Shown here in pieces: positions 18,807 through 29,309 of a stretch of 48,425 nucleotides of DNA. This DNA is from Cladosporium sp. IMV 00045 (lineage: Eukaryota > Ascomycota > Dothideomycetes > Cladosporiales > Cladosporiaceae). The translations under genes and the position numbers were made by a program. The notes under the pieces were generated by a model. That model did not search any database and was not told where the DNA came from. It worked only from the letters and a program-made list of their open reading frames with translations. The stretch's first letter is position 1; each line of letters opens with the position of its first letter. The stretch is taken from assembly GCA_001931905.2 (NCBI GenBank), contig MSJI02000322.1:1-48425 (forward strand), given 5' to 3'.

Positions 18807-19870
18807 ACGAACGCGACGACGTAATATAGCTCATAAGAGGCAGCAGGCCTTATCTATACCCGAAGAGAATGAACTCATAAGCTAGATTAGACGACTCGCA
18901 AGCCTCGGGAACCCGATCACTCTATCATTTACGAAAGAACTAGCCTACAAAATTCGACGTACCCGGACGCCTCCTACCTCGCCTTCTACGCCTACCGAGC
19001 CTATAGGCAAATAGTAGCTCGATAGGTTTCGCTCTCGGTATCCAGAGGTAGCTACGATTACGTCGCGATCACTCGAAGCGGCTCGCTTCGAAGGGACGTC
19101 GCGTAATCGTATAATTACATTTTTTGATTAGCTTATAACTCTCTATAGGACCCGTTCGTACGACTCTAACTTAATCTAGAACTTTAACGAGACAGGCTAC
19201 GCGCTAGGTACGTCGTGGTCTACGAAAGTCCTCGTTACGAAAGATAATAAGACGAAATTTAAGAAGGTACCTAGTCGGTAGGAATGGATAACTACGATCG
19301 AGTCCGTAGGGGCCTCGGGAAGAGCCCTACTACCTCTAATTATATAACTATAAGAGTTAGAATATGAATTCGTCGTGGATACCCCCTAAAGAGCGATCGA
19401 ATTAGCGATATACGACCTCGACTTTAGGATGGACGAGTAATTAGATTACGTACGAGTAGTTATCGACCTTAACTTATTCGAGCCCGAAACGAGACGAAAC
19501 GACGATAAAAGACGTCTCCTACTATTCGATAGCTACGGGAGTTATATTACGGCTTAGTTCCTATCCTATTACCTTCGGCACGATATTAATCCTATCTACT
19601 TACTACCCTATTCGTCTTATATCTTATAACCTCTTAACGTTACGTATTTTGGTCTCTTAAAGAGGAACCTCGGGATCTAGATAGATTCGTTATTTTTCGC
19701 GTTAACTACGAGATTATACCGCTCCGAGTAGGCTACGTACTATTCTATCGCTAGGGGAAAGACTTTTTAGGTCGGTACTATCGAATCGGGCTTTAAATCG
19801 ACCGGAATATAGCCTATCTCGAGAGATAGACCCCTCCTACGCCTCGGACCCCCTCTCTCCCCCCCTCGGA
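18807..19870 (+). pseudogene. RIP-degraded pogo/Fot1-like transposase (N-terminal and catalytic part)
   Basis: Plus-strand remains of a transposase of about 350 codons, in one dominant frame broken by many TAG/TAA stops at positions where the family has Trp or Gln (for example S-stop-IRRLASLGNP). Recognisable in order: CENP-B/HTH-like DNA-binding part (ELAYKIRRTRTPPTSPS, RYPEVATITSRSLEA), the first catalytic motif in altered form (NFNETGYALGTS, Asp-to-Asn expected from G-to-A), EWITTIESVGASGRALLPL, the second Asp motif LLLFDSYGSYIT, PYSSYILQPLNVTYFGLLKR and IESGFKSTGI. CpA and TpG are nearly absent while CpG and TpA are frequent (in 19141-19260 about 12 CpG, 1 CpA and 1 TpG), the classic RIP signature. 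It is joined head-on to the inverted copy 2 tail at about 18806 and lacks its own C-terminal tail. Confidence 0.8.
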
Positions 19871-20706
19871 CTCACTGAGCATTATAAGCAGTTGACTTTC
19901 TGAACACATGCTATTTCAATTTATATGATCAACAATTTATATAACTTAACCAATTCGCGTCAGCCAATGAAGTGAGGCATTCACAGCCACATCAAATGAA
20001 TCACAGGACAGAATGAGCACAATCGCCAAGTGCGTGCATCCCAAATCAACGCTGCGCTTGAATGCACGCACTTGGCGACTGTGATCGTTCCATCTCAGAG
20101 AGCTAAGTTACAGTCGCAAGAGCTGAGAAATGGAGAACAAGTTGTGGCGACCTTGACTCTTTCAAAGAAAAAAACATGCTGTGAGTCTGTTGGAAGTCCA
20201 GCCTTGCCACGTGAAGCGATGCACATTGGGCCACATAGGAGGGAAGTCAGCAGCTGTTGCGCCATGAACGATGTACGCTGGCTGGCGACGAACCTATGAA
20301 CCTGGCGAAAAGCAGCTGCACGTGGAAGCGAGACAAGACGCGTACGTTGCGGCCAATGCTCTGGATCAAATCGTAAGTTCTAGAACCTTTTCAATTATAG
20401 ATATATCCAAATGATCCAGTCTGCCTGATAAACGGTTTGCAATGCCAAATTTCAACACTTTGAGAAGAACAGAGATACTACAACAAAAGAATCTAGCATA
20501 TAAACTTATAAACAATGATGCATGCGTGCTTCGAGTCTGCTTACGATTTGTACAAATTGCAAGGAGATAAAAACAAGAAAATCTGGAAAACTCCACCGAC
20601 ACCGCGCGTAAAATCGCTAACCCAAGTAAAAACGTTTGACGCGACTTTGAAAACATTGTTGACATTCACCTTTTTGTGAAAGGTTTGTTCTTGCATCGAC
20701 CACCGT
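19871..20706. other. Flank of duplication copy B
   Basis: From about 20007 this matches the flank of copy A downstream of the channel stop codon, with many substitutions and indels. Bases 19871-20006 resemble the AT-rich block in composition (including a TGATCA). No gene is conserved between the two flanks. Confidence 0.6.
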
Positions 20707-21476
20707 TTATCTAGCTTGTCCGTAGTTGTATACGTCGGGTAATCTAGGATGCCTCTCCTCGGACTGGTCTCGGTAGCCCATGCTGGCTGCGCTGTTGACC
20801 AAGCGGTCGGAACTGTGATCGCGGTAATGCTCGGTCGGACGGCTCAAGCTGCGGCCGAGGTGGCTGTCGCCAGAGGGCGATTCGGATCTGTGTGGCACAG
20901 GGTCGTACTGGCCCTTGTTGTCCCTGCTTGTGGCGAAAGGTGAGTCGGACACGATGGGGGCCTTGTAGGCGGTGTTCTTCTGGGCCATGTCGTCCATGAG
21001 AAGCGAGTTGCGGGCGTCAAGAGGGGTGAGGTTGTCGAGATCACGAGCGAGCTTCTCCTTCTCGGCTTCCTTACGGGCTTGACGGTGGGGGTTCTTCTTA
21101 ATGCAGAAGATCAGAGCGTTGACGGCGATGAGGATTGCAAGTACACCGGTCAGGACACTCTGCACCACAATGAGCACAACACCGGTGACGGTCTTGGTGG
21201 TACTGTCGACACCGAGCTCCTCAACAAACACCAAAATGCAGATGACTGAGAGCACGCGGACGGTCTGGATGACGCAGTTGATGATGTTGCTGCTCTTCAA
21301 GCTGAAGGGGCGAGCCCAGAGCAGCAAGCAAAGCATAAGCGCTTCGACGATGAGCTGACCGGAAGCCTGGACGAGGCCGTTGCTCTGGGCGCCGGCAATG
21401 ACGCAGCCGCGGACGAACGCGTAAATAATGACAGGAATGAAGATCCACCAGTATGACTTCTTGTAGTTGTCGTAGA
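20007..21476 (-). repeat. Segmental duplication, copy B
   Basis: Counterpart of copy A (16583-18053): downstream flank plus the 3' coding part of the channel gene. The right limit of the match is unknown because copy A stops at the gap. Confidence 0.9.
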
Positions 21477-22986
21477 AGAGAGAGTAGCGCACCCACACTT
21501 CCTTGTCCTCGTAGAGATTGCTGGCATCTCCAAGCTGCTTCTTTGCCTCGCGCGCTTTAGACCAGATCTGGAAGGTGAACCATCCGAGGAGAGATGTGAA
21601 AAGGCCGAGCGTCACGCCAGCAAGTACTTTGGCAGCCCAAGAGTCGCCATTTGTGAATTGGTAAATGCAATAGAGTGTCCAGATGCCGTAGAGAAGAAGA
21701 ATCAAGTTGGTAATAGCCTTGGCCAGACGCCACCAGTAACGCTTGCGCCAGGATTCCATGGAGTGTGGGAGTGGCTTCATCATGGACCAGGCTTCAAGAA
21801 TAAGCTTGAAAAGTAGGATAAGAACGATAATGGCGGCGACAACAATAGCGAAACTCAAGAGCAACGTCATAAAGGTGTTGGGTGCCGGGATCTGGAGTTG
21901 TTCGACGTAGCCCTGGATATCCTTGACGAACTTCTGGTTCTTGTTTTCAGACTCTCCCTCGTCTGAGGAATCAGAAGCCCCGCCCCCGACGTCCGTAGTT
22001 TCGCCATCAACACTGACGCTGGTGCCGTCTCTCAAGAACAGGAAGGCCCCCTCAACAGCACGCTTTTTCAAACTGCCGGCCTGAGAGCTGTTTGCGCCAC
22101 TTGCGAAAACAAGTGTGGCGTTCTTGAGGTAATCGTAGCTGTTTTCAGTCAGGTTGCCGCCTGTGGAGGCGCGGAAGTTGTCGATAGCTTTCTGCATGCT
22201 ATCCCATTGAACCAGACCCGTGCTGAAAGCGAAGTTGCTGCTGAAACTCTGATAGACCGTGGGGTACTTGACGCTCATCATTCCACTCAGGGCCATACTT
22301 TGGAACCAGCCAAAGACTTCACCGAAAGTGGGAGATGGAGCGGCAGCACCAGGAGTTCCGGCCGCTGAAATGGCAGATATTCCAGTGAGTGCCAGAGAGG
22401 CTCCTGCGATGCCTGCAGCAACATATTGAACGGCTGGCATGTCCATAGATTTTCCATTGCCAACAGTTGACTGGACACAAGCCAGCTGTGTCTTGTCGTC
22501 GTCCCTTGTGAGATACATCTGAACCATGCCATCCAAGTCGGGGACTGAGAAGGCTATTGAGGGAATCTGTTTGGCGAACTCTTCGGGCACGGTCTGCTTG
22601 CCGCGTGATGCGAATTTTGCAGCAGGTACTGTTTACAGTCAGCTCACATACTACCGCAAGGCCTACCCTTTTTTGTCGCACATACCTGGACACATCTCCT
22701 CCATGCCTTCATCGCAAGGACTGAATTCTCTTGAGTAGACCTCTTTGCCGTACGCTGTCACAACCAGATTGGCCGTCACATTCTGTTCCGATTTACTTTC
22801 TCCGGCCACATCGAACGTGAGTTCTCTCGAATTCTTGTTGTAGGAAACATCAAGTTTGTCCACCGTGATCTCGCTGTTATCCAAGCATGTCTGGAAGCTG
22901 TTTGTGCTAAGGACATCTGCAGCCCAGGCGCCAGAAATGAGAAGGGCGGCGGCGGCCCAAGCCCGCATGCCCACGGATGGGCGCAT
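20707..22986 (-). CDS. TRP/Flc-like ion channel with ML-like domain
   Basis: Fungal TRP-like membrane protein related to yeast Flc1-3 and fission yeast Pkd2, proposed to act in Ca2+ homeostasis, FAD/haem transport to the ER and cell-wall integrity. Two exons, 22686-22986 and 20707-22628, with a 57-base intron (GTATGTGCGA...CTGACTGTAAACAG). Product 740 residues. Residues 1-22 are a signal peptide (MRPSVGMRAWAAAALLISGAWA). About 23-175 form the lumenal ML-like domain with paired Cys (FQTCLDN, SPCDEG, EEMCPV, LACVQS). About nine hydrophobic segments follow, from VQYVAAGIAGASLALTGISA to LTGVLAILIAVNALIFCI, then a Ser/Arg-rich cytosolic tail of about 110 residues ending NYGQAR. All landmarks of the family are intact. 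The 3' half is duplicated at 17284-18053. Confidence 0.93.
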
Positions 22987-24567
22987 GTCTGTATGTACGT
23001 GCAGGCCTTTACGCCTTCAAAGCGATGGCGATTCGAAGAATTCCAAGCTCTTGGTCAAATGTACAGGGAAAAAGGTTGTCTACACAGGATGCCAGGCGGT
23101 GAAATCGGATCTCGGGTGCGAAGAGAAGTGGCCTCCACAACAAGGCGTTTCAGATTCGTTCCAGAAAATGCGTAGAGATAGCGAGCGTGTGAAAAGGAGA
23201 AAATGAGCCAGGAAAGAGAAAAACGAGGGATCGTATGGACAAAAGGGACTCCTGGGAATGCTGTGTGTATGATAAGAGTGAAAGGTACAAGATGCGTGTA
23301 TCAAAAAGGCGCAAAGGAACAGGGAAACGAGTGTGTAGGTTCTAAGCAGACTGCAATAATGGCAACGCTGGGATGCAGGGCTGCAACACGAGATGAAGGT
23401 GGTTTGATGAACTAGGAGGCGAGCGACCGGGGTCGAGTGGTCGCGCCGCGCGGGCGGCTTGTCCACGTCGCCGCACCGTTGCTGGCCCCTTGCCTCAACA
23501 GGCCTAGCATAGGCGGCTATTTTAAGTGTGCTTCCGATGGACCTCTTTCTCCGTGGTCTCGCCCGTGGGAATCGAGAAGTGAAAAGACAGGCCACGAGCT
23601 GGTCATGACGCGGAAATGGGCAATAATGTGAAGACCATGCAAGCCTTTTCACCGTCCAGCCGGCTGGTCCGGTGGCTGTTTTCCACTTCCTGTATTGAAG
23701 AACAAGGCTCACGAGACTCGATCGTCAGGCACACAGCGTCCGCCACAAGCATCCAGGACGCTCCTCACACGACATGTCGCCCTGTAGGATGCATGTGAAG
23801 GCCACGCGTGCCATCGCGGGTGGCGTCGCCCAAGCATACAGATATAGCAGCTGACGGCGTTGAAGGCGTAGCGGCTGAGCAACCTAAGATGTTAAAGAAG
23901 CATCGGTGCGTGCCGGATCGCAACGTCTCTCAGGGACAAGGTTTTCCTTAAGCAGCGGTGGATGGAGGATGGATGCAACGCAAAAGGTACTCCAGAGTCT
24001 TGTTCAGCTCAGTCCCCGCAGATCATGGTTATGGTCTCGTCTTGCGTTTCACTTGGTGCAGCTTGTGGCTCCCGCAAGCATATCAAAACCAAGGCGGCTG
24101 ATAGCAGGCTTGGATGAACGACGTCGGTGCCGTTCACGCCGATCGCCGCTGACTTTGATGCCAGGTGGTGATGTGATAGGTGTTGCTCTGACGCTAGGCC
24201 GCTCTGCAACGCTGCCTGCGTTTCGCCAAAAAGTATGTCGCTATCTGTGTGCCCCCTCGTGCCTGTCGCAGGCGGACGATACACGATTACGACCAACATA
24301 CTTCCGCGGTCGACTCTGTCCCAACACAGCCTCGCGAGCTGACGTGACGTCCGCTGCGAGACTGAGAGTGGGAAAAGTTCTCCCGGCCACGCGTCTGACA
24401 AAGTGTAGTGTCGCATTCTGAACACCTCAATACCTGGATACATTGGCCTCGCTGTCGCCTGCTAGCCCAACTTTTACGAGATTACTCCAAACCATACCTT
24501 TGCCGCACAGCCCTAGAATCCGCCGTACGAAGCTTGCCGGCTAATCCCATCCGGCCACCCGAACATC
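22987..24567. promoter_or_regulatory. Divergent promoter region Flc-like gene / metallophosphoesterase
   Basis: About 1.6 kb. It carries a 210-codon minus-strand frame (23080-23712) and overlapping antiparallel frames (23906-24443), none with recognisable protein features. The part next to the channel gene, read on the minus strand, is C/T-rich like a fungal leader. Confidence 0.4.
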
Positions 24568-25534
24568 ATGTCTCTATGGGCCATTGCCGATATTCACATC
24601 TCCTACAAGAGCAATCGCGAGGCGATCCAAAACCTCAAGCCACGGCCAGATGACGGCCTCATCCTGGCCGGCGACAGTACGCACAGCATGTCTTGCCTAT
24701 CAGCTTCGAGCAAGATGCTGACCATTCAACGTAGTCGGTGAAACGATGGAGCAGCTCAACGAAGTCTTCGACATCGCAACCAGATACTTCAAGCAGGTCT
24801 ACTGGGTGCCCGGTAACCACGAGCTGTATTCCTCCGGCCATGCGAAGGAGCATGAGATGCACCTGAGAGGCGAGAGCAAATACATGGCATGCATCCTTGC
24901 TGCCAAAAAATGGGGCGTCCTCACTCCGGAGGACGAGTTCACCACCTGGGATTACACTGATGCCAATGGCGTCGAGCAATGCGCCCTGGTCTGCCCCATA
25001 TTCACTCTCTACGACTACTCTTTCCGTCCTGCCGACGTCTCCCGTGAGAAGTGCATCGACTGGGCTTTAGAAAAAGGCATCAACGCCACCGATGAACATC
25101 TGCTTCACCCAGACCCGTATGGGTCTCGCGACGAATGGTGCCATCGCCTCGTTCAACAGGCTGAGACCAAGCTGCAAGCGGCTGCAGCAACTGGCACTCC
25201 CCTGATCATTATCAACCACTGGCCCTTACGTGAAGATTTGGTCTACATTCCTCTGGTCCCTCGCTTCAGCTTGTGGTGCGGAACGAAAATGACAGAGGAC
25301 TGGCATCTTCGCTTCAACGCCAAGGTAGTAGTCACTGGTCATCTCCATGTGCGCAGGACAGACTGGATTGACGGTGTCAGATTTGAGGAGTGCAGTTTGG
25401 GCTACCCCAAACAGTGGCAGGCCGCCAAGGATGCAGGTCAAGACGTGAACACGATGATGAGAGAGATCTTGCCCGGGCCACCGACTCCTGAAGAAGGCAA
25501 AGAACCGCCTACGAACTTCAGGCGCTTTCTTTAG
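24568..25534 (+). CDS. Calcineurin-like metallophosphoesterase
   Basis: Dimetal phosphoesterase, substrate unknown. Two exons, 24568-24676 and 24735-25534, with a 58-base intron (GTACGC...GCTGACC...AACGTAG). Product 302 residues. The motif set is complete: DIH (residues 8-10, in WAIADIHIS), GD (about 35-36, in LILAGDIGE), GNHE (63-66, in WVPGNHELYSS), a metal-binding His in INHWPL (about 197) and GHLH (about 239-242, in VVTGHLHVRRTDW). The intron falls just after the GD motif, so without splicing the first metal-binding motif is lost. No signal peptide, so cytosolic. It resembles stand-alone metallophosphoesterases found in both bacteria and fungi. No specific pathway can be assigned. Confidence 0.9.
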
Positions 25535-26092
25535 ATTGAGCTAGCGAGGGAAATACCTTCAAGGATAGTCGCCACTCCTCGGTCTACTTCACCAGGAGCC
25601 CGACCGAATCAGTCCTGCAGCAGCCCGATCCAATACGACTCATGACCTGAAAGCTGTATTTGAGTTCTCAGTCTGCTTTCTCAGCTGGCATCGTGCGTCG
25701 ACAAATAATTCTACGGAGACAGAAGTTGTGGAATGTCCCACGCATCGCTCAAATCGCTTCAAATCTGGGTTGCCGGATGCCTCGTGGTTCAGGAGGTAGG
25801 TTACAAAGCTTTCCATCTGCAGCTTTCCGGTTTGGATGGATGCAGAGTGCTTCGATTTGCTGGGACAATACAACGCTCGAGACTCAACGGTTCAAGAAAG
25901 ATTCAAGACGGCCACATAAGACGTAAAATACGATATGCATGCAGTAGCAGCCAAACCTCTGCAACACGATCTTCACGATACACGGGCCCTTCAGGATTCA
26001 GATATTCTTCAATTTAAAATCTTCATGCAACGAATGCAATCGGTTTGCGGCGATCCTCTCAGGCAGGAATGTAAGCAACCTTGCCGCCTCCT
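25535..26092. other. Convergent 3' intergenic region
   Basis: About 560 bases between two convergent genes. No gene or repeat seen; small frames here are not protein-like. Confidence 0.45.
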
Positions 26093-26923
26093 TCACAGGG
26101 TCGTGCACGAGCTTGCCGTCAATTCCAACTTGTCTGGCCTCTGCAAACCCTGATCCTCCCAGAGCTGCATTGCCATACCAAACAGCTCGGGCTGTTTCTG
26201 TCGCCCAAACATGGGATAATCCTTTCCTCGATTCCTCCGACTCGCCATAGTTTCGACCATCCTCGCCTCCGAATCATCGCCCACCATCGGATCTTCCTCA
26301 AAAACGTACGACCGAGTCTCACAGTTCTTCCAGCCTGTGCCCGGACTGTGTGCTGATTCCTCCCAGTCGTCGGTGAAATAGTGCAAGAATCCTCCATGCG
26401 TTACTAGCACGATCTCGGCATCCTGGTCGCCGTTCTCGGCCAACTCGCGGACTTTCTGGCGGAGCGACAGACGCGCATCTCGGGCACGGGCTTTTATGGC
26501 GTTGTTGTCAGGACTAAATCGACTCCCGGGTGCTTTCGAGTTCCAGCCATCTTTGATAAGGGAAAAGTCGACAGGCCAACCGTTCTGCGCCGCGAGGTCA
26601 CACAGCACCGATGGATCCGAACCCGTATCGCACAGGTCATCTGAGATCTCTTGGGCTTCCGGAAGGGCGAGTATCTGCGGTTGACATTTGCCTTTCGAAG
26701 TGAGTGCCGGGTTGAATGTCAGGGACGCAGTGTGTAGCGTTCGACAAAGCGGAGATGCTGCGATGAGCGAAATCTTCGATTGATCGGAGAAGGATGCTGT
26801 CCGAAGGGCTTCGCACTGTTCCTTCCCAAGAGGAGTCAAACGAGGATCACGAAGAGTGTAGTCTCCGCCTCCTACATTGTGGTAGCCTTGGGCGTGGCGT
26901 ACACAGTGGATAATTGGGGCCAT
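26093..26923 (-). CDS. Histidine phosphatase superfamily (phosphoglycerate mutase-like) protein
   Basis: Branch-1 histidine phosphatase of the kind common in filamentous fungi; substrate unknown. Single exon, 276 residues. The start is set at the ATG at 26923 (MAPIIHCVRHAQGYHN), because the family begins with this strand and the upstream open frame of 35 codons is not conserved-looking. The catalytic RHA motif is Arg9-His10; TPLGKEQCEAL is the usual helix; ASPLCRTLHTA supplies the second Arg; VTHGGFLHYF supplies the second catalytic His. The C-terminus (SRRNRGKDYPMF, AMQLWEDQGLQRPDKLE) also fits fungal homologues, supporting the stop at 26093. It is convergent with the metallophosphoesterase and divergent from the MFS gene. 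Confidence 0.9.
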   Translation of the reverse strand: MAPIIHCVRHAQGYHNVGGGDYTLRDPRLTPLGKEQCEALRTASFSDQSKISLIAASPLCRTLHTASLTFNPALTSKGKCQPQILALPEAQEISDDLCDTGSDPSVLCDLAAQNGWPVDFSLIKDGWNSKAPGSRFSPDNNAIKARARDARLSLRQKVRELAENGDQDAEIVLVTHGGFLHYFTDDWEESAHSPGTGWKNCETRSYVFEEDPMVGDDSEARMVETMASRRNRGKDYPMFGRQKQPELFGMAMQLWEDQGLQRPDKLELTASSCTTL

Positions 26924-27617
26924 GTCGATTGGGCTGCTTGGAATAATAAACGCAAACGAATGATCAGAATCGCAGGATTGGAGGGTTGGAGCGTGAAATA
27001 TAGCAGAATTATGGAATGTTTGAAGCACGATTACTCAGGGAAAAACTATGGCTAGACTTCCGATGACCTGTTTCTACGACAGCATATCCGAGCTGACCAA
27101 GCACAGGGAGTCATCGATCTCTAAAGGGAAGCCAAGACTCAGGTTTCTGAAGGATGCCATCATTCAAGGTGCATGAAACCACGACGAACAGGCAATGTTT
27201 TCGAAGTATAACGTACTCACAAAATGGCCTGACCCAATCATATCCATCAACCTAAACCCAAATAGGAAGCCAAGATACTAGCGTGATATGAAAGTGAGGG
27301 TACCGGACCCTTAGTCTCTACAGAATCTAGACAAACTCCTTGATGTTGTTCCACTTTGAAAGTGAGAGAGCCAATCACTCTGGGATATCTCGCAGCCGGA
27401 CAACCTGTTATATCGACTAGCATCATGATTTTTTTCCACTGTTACCGCCGGTTGCCCAATGCTTACGAATATGCCGCCGGGTCTACTTTATGGCATTGAT
27501 TATCGCGCCTTTGCGATCCCGCATCAATGAATTGATATATGATTTGATCAACCCTCTGCGCTTCAATGCCTCCTCAAATACTCACGCTGTCTAACGAATT
27601 CTGATCACACGACAAGC
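26924..27617. promoter_or_regulatory. Divergent promoter region, phosphatase-like / MFS genes
   Basis: About 700 bases. It contains two CCGCCGG motifs at 27445-27451 and 27474-27480, about 140-170 bases upstream of the MFS start; such CGG-containing sites can bind Zn2Cys6 regulators. No gene seen. Confidence 0.4.
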
Positions 27618-29309
27618 ATGTCACCTGCAACATCACCTTCATCTCCAACCCAGGCCTCGCAGCCATCTCTATGTCCTCCCAAGCAAACTAACGATGGACA
27701 ATCATATGAAACAGATCGCAATGGCTCGCTTCAGCACAACAAGTCGAACAACCAACAGAACCCCGAAGAAGAAGAACCACTCCAAGCCAGGATCGAGCGT
27801 CTAGGCCGCCAACGCCCTGCGATCTTCACCAGCATCTGGCGCGAAGCCAGCTTCGTCTTCAGCATCTCCATGTCGCAACTGATGACCGACTTCTTCGTCT
27901 CCGGCTTCACCGTCCTCCTTCCCACGCTAATCCGCGAGTTGGATATCCCGCAAGCATCCAGCGTCTGGCCGGCGACCGCATTTTCGCTCGTCATCGCCAG
28001 CACGCTGCTGGTCTTCGGCCGTCTGGGGGACATGTGGGGAGGATATCCGGTCTTCATCGGAGGTCTCGCGTGGCTGCTTCTCTGGAGTATCATTGCGGGT
28101 TTCAGTGTCGATCCAGTCATGTTGAACATCTGCCGTGCGCTTCAGGGGTTCGGTCCCGCTGCTTCTCTGCCTTCGGGTGTCATGCTCATGGGCTCGGTGT
28201 ATCGACCAGGACCGCGGAAGAACCTCGTGTTCGCTATCTATGGCACTTCTGCCGTTTTCGGGTTTTTCGGAGGCATCGTAGTCGCAGGTCTAGCGGGCCA
28301 GTTCCTGCGATGGGGTTTCTTCTTCTGGATCGGTGCCATTCTCACAGCTATCACACTCGTCACGTCGTACTTCTCCGTCCCTCACAGTCGACCAGAGAAG
28401 GCCGCCGAGAGCGATGTGAAGATGGACTACTTCGGGGCCCTGACCATCATCTGCGGCCTGACCCTCACAGTCTTCTCAATCACTCAATCCGCCCACGCAC
28501 CCTCTGGCTGGCAAACACCGTACATTTCCGTTTGCTTCTCACTCGGGATCCTCTCGCTCTGCGCCGCAGCCTACGTCGAAACTTACATCTCGCCACAACC
28601 CCTCTTGCCCGCTTCGATCTTCAAGGCCCCAGCCATGACGCCCCTCCTCATAGCTCTATTCCTCCTGTACGGCACCTGGGGCATATTCTCCGTCTACGGC
28701 ACGCTCTACTTCCAAAACATAATGGGCGCCTCGCCCCTCCAAGTCGTAGCATGGTACGTGCCTCTCGGCGTCGCCGGCCTCCTCCTCAGCGTACTCGAAG
28801 GCTTCCTACTACACGTCGTCCCAGGCCGCGTGCTCCTGATCATCTCCGGCCTGGGCGCTCTAGGCTCACAACTCCTGCTGGCTCTCAACTCACTCTCAGG
28901 AGGGAACTACTGGGCGTGGATTTTCCCCGCCACGATCCTCAGCACGATCGGGATCGACATTTCGACAATCTACATGACCGTCTTCGTGACCACCGTGCTG
29001 CCCGTCGCGCAGCAAGGGTTGGCGGGCGGGCTGATCAATTCCACTCTGCATCTCGGCGTGGGAGTTGTTCTGGGGCTGACGGATATCGTGCAGTCGATGA
29101 CGGTTGAGGGCCAGGGGTTGGGTGCGAGCTACAAGAATACGTTCTGGTTTGGCGTTGCGGCTGGTGGCGCCAGTTTGCTTCTTATGGCTGTTTGGGGAAA
29201 GTTGCCGGCGGCGAAGAGTGACTTGACAGCGGACGAGAAGGAGGAGTTGATGCGAGAGGCGGAAGATGCAAGGACGCCCGCTAAAATCGAGGGGGAATTT
29301 AAAACTTAG
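27618..29309 (+). CDS. MFS transporter, DHA2-like (14-helix drug:H+ antiporter type)
   Basis: Major facilitator superfamily exporter, plasma membrane, substrate unknown. Single exon, 563 residues, start MSPATSPSSPTQ with an AAGCATG context. The first 65 residues are a hydrophilic tail; membrane segments run from FVFSISMSQLMTDFFVSGF to AGGASLLLMAVWGKL. The loop 2-3 motif is present as GRLGDMWGG, and an ALQGFGPAASLPSGVMLMG block matches helix 4/5 of the DHA2 group. The number of hydrophobic segments (about 14) fits DHA2 rather than DHA1. The C-terminus is acidic and cytosolic (SDLTADEKEELMREAEDAR). No biosynthetic genes lie nearby, so it does not look like part of a metabolite cluster. High codon regularity produces a long shadow frame on the same strand at 28034-29107. 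Confidence 0.9.
   Translation: MSPATSPSSPTQASQPSLCPPKQTNDGQSYETDRNGSLQHNKSNNQQNPEEEEPLQARIERLGRQRPAIFTSIWREASFVFSISMSQLMTDFFVSGFTVLLPTLIRELDIPQASSVWPATAFSLVIASTLLVFGRLGDMWGGYPVFIGGLAWLLLWSIIAGFSVDPVMLNICRALQGFGPAASLPSGVMLMGSVYRPGPRKNLVFAIYGTSAVFGFFGGIVVAGLAGQFLRWGFFFWIGAILTAITLVTSYFSVPHSRPEKAAESDVKMDYFGALTIICGLTLTVFSITQSAHAPSGWQTPYISVCFSLGILSLCAAAYVETYISPQPLLPASIFKAPAMTPLLIALFLLYGTWGIFSVYGTLYFQNIMGASPLQVVAWYVPLGVAGLLLSVLEGFLLHVVPGRVLLIISGLGALGSQLLLALNSLSGGNYWAWIFPATILSTIGIDISTIYMTVFVTTVLPVAQQGLAGGLINSTLHLGVGVVLGLTDIVQSMTVEGQGLGASYKNTFWFGVAAGGASLLLMAVWGKLPAAKSDLTADEKEELMREAEDARTPAKIEGEFKT

Noticed and set aside
23080..23712. 210-codon minus-strand open frame upstream of the Flc-like gene
   Set aside because: Pro/Ser/Cys-rich, no domain, and it ends just before the channel gene start; it looks like a translated C/T-rich leader.
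23906..24443. Two overlapping antiparallel frames (171 and 144 codons)
   Set aside because: Neither has family-like content, and mutually antisense frames of similar quality argue for chance.
26030..26260. Alternative frame extending the phosphatase-like protein past its stop (ending HEDFKLKNI)
   Set aside because: It reads well, but the in-frame ending with AMQLWEDQGLQRPDK matches the family C-terminus and no valid intron or frameshift is needed.
28034..29107. 357-codon Arg-rich frame on the MFS strand
   Set aside because: Shifted-frame shadow of the MFS gene; no membrane segments and extreme Arg/His/Pro content.
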